From assembly GCA_035507475.1 (NCBI GenBank), contig DATJOB010000288.1:1-6808 (forward strand): a stretch of 6,808 nt of DNA, read 5' to 3'. Under the pieces are notes generated by a model that was not told where the DNA came from, did no database searches, and saw nothing but the letters and a program-made list of their open reading frames with translations. This stretch comes from DATARH01 sp035507475 (GTDB taxonomy: Bacteria > Pseudomonadota > Alphaproteobacteria > ATCC43930 > CGMCC-115725). Below, piece by piece: positions 6,468 through 6,808 of this stretch (its first letter is position 1; every line of letters begins with the position of its first letter). The position numbers and the translations under genes were made by a program.

Positions 6468-6808
6468 CAGCCCCCGGCATCGACCGCGATGCGGGTGGTC
6501 ATCCGGTGCTCCGCGCCGGCGGCGAGGCGCACCCGGTTGTCGGCGACGTTGCCGGTCTCGACGCAGATCATCGAGCGCCACGCCTCGCCGCCGAGATCGG
6601 CCATCGCCGCCGCCTTCTCGGCCCACGGGTTCCACACGATCGCCGAGGCGGCGCCGGTCTTGGCGATCGTGATGCGGCGGCGCCAGCCCGGGTCGCGCAG
6701 CACCAGCGTCGCCCCGGTGTCGAGATAGACGCTGTCGGTCTCGCCGCGCACCACGAGCGGCTCCCCGGCCGGCGGCGTGCGCGCCATATTCTGCGTCTTG
6801 TCGATGAA
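6467..6808 (-). CDS. Putative D-hexose-6-phosphate mutarotase (YeaD-like aldose epimerase), C-terminal 113 residues
   Basis: This is the end of a galactose-mutarotase-fold protein. The frame is open to the right edge, so the N-terminus is missing. Visible family features are FIDKT at the first residues, GETDSVYLDTGATLVL (22-37), IVWNPWAEKAAAMADLGGEAW (57-77) and MICVETGNV (80-88). The last two match the YeaD / yeast YMR099C type of glucose-6-phosphate 1-epimerase, and the Glu in CVETGN corresponds, from memory of that family, to the catalytic base. The catalytic His would lie in the missing part. The enzyme interconverts alpha and beta anomers of hexose 6-phosphates in the cytoplasm. Its TGA (6469-6467) shares one base with the ATG of cbiG-cobJ, so it is probably in the same transcript. 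A metabolic link to cobalamin is not obvious. A less specific reading is an uncharacterised aldose 1-epimerase homologue. Confidence 0.85.
   Translation of the reverse strand, partial: FIDKTQNMARTPPAGEPLVVRGETDSVYLDTGATLVLRDPGWRRRITIAKTGAASAIVWNPWAEKAAAMADLGGEAWRSMICVETGNVADNRVRLAAGAEHRMTTRIAVDAGG

Noticed and set aside
4851..6728. A 625-codon open frame on the plus strand opposite cbiG-cobJ
   Set aside because: The product is Arg/Ala/Gly-rich low-complexity sequence with no recognisable domain. It mirrors the codon periodicity of the real minus-strand gene, as expected at this GC content.

Overview
The window comes from a very GC-rich bacterial chromosome, most likely an alphaproteobacterium (Rhodospirillales-like or a relative). 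I infer this from base composition, tight ATGA/GTGA gene packing and the mix of cobalamin enzymes. No rRNA or other taxonomic marker is present, so the placement is tentative. Almost every base is coding. The only gaps between genes are 45 bp (1341-1385) and 30 bp (3838-3867). No riboswitch, tRNA, mobile element or CRISPR array was seen.

Layout. On the left, a minus-strand pair cobA-cobB (SUMT, then corrin a,c-diamide synthase) reads leftward, and cobB runs off the left edge. Head to head with it, a plus-strand group cbiD-cobK-ankyrin gene starts at 1386, with each gene overlapping the next by 4 bp. Converging on that group is a second minus-strand group: the end of a hexose-6-phosphate mutarotase-like gene (its start lies beyond the right edge), a large cbiG-cobJ fusion, and cobM. 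These are also joined by 1-4 bp overlaps.

How the genes work together. The window encodes much of corrin-ring construction. CobA methylates uroporphyrinogen III at C2 and C7. The CobJ half of the fusion does C17 methylation and ring contraction. CobM methylates C11. The CbiG half opens the lactone and releases the C20 fragment. CbiD methylates C1. CobK reduces the macrocycle, and CobB amidates the a and c side chains. C20 methylation (CobI/CbiL), the CobL and CobH steps, cobalt insertion and nucleotide-loop assembly must be encoded elsewhere. CbiG together with CbiD, and no CobF in view, suggests C20 deacylation and C1 methylation by the chemistry of the early-cobalt (anaerobic-type) route. 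Whether cobalt enters early or late cannot be decided from this window.

The least expected content is a small, apparently secreted ankyrin-repeat protein translationally coupled to cobK, and a sugar-phosphate mutarotase coupled to cbiG-cobJ. No completely new system is evident.
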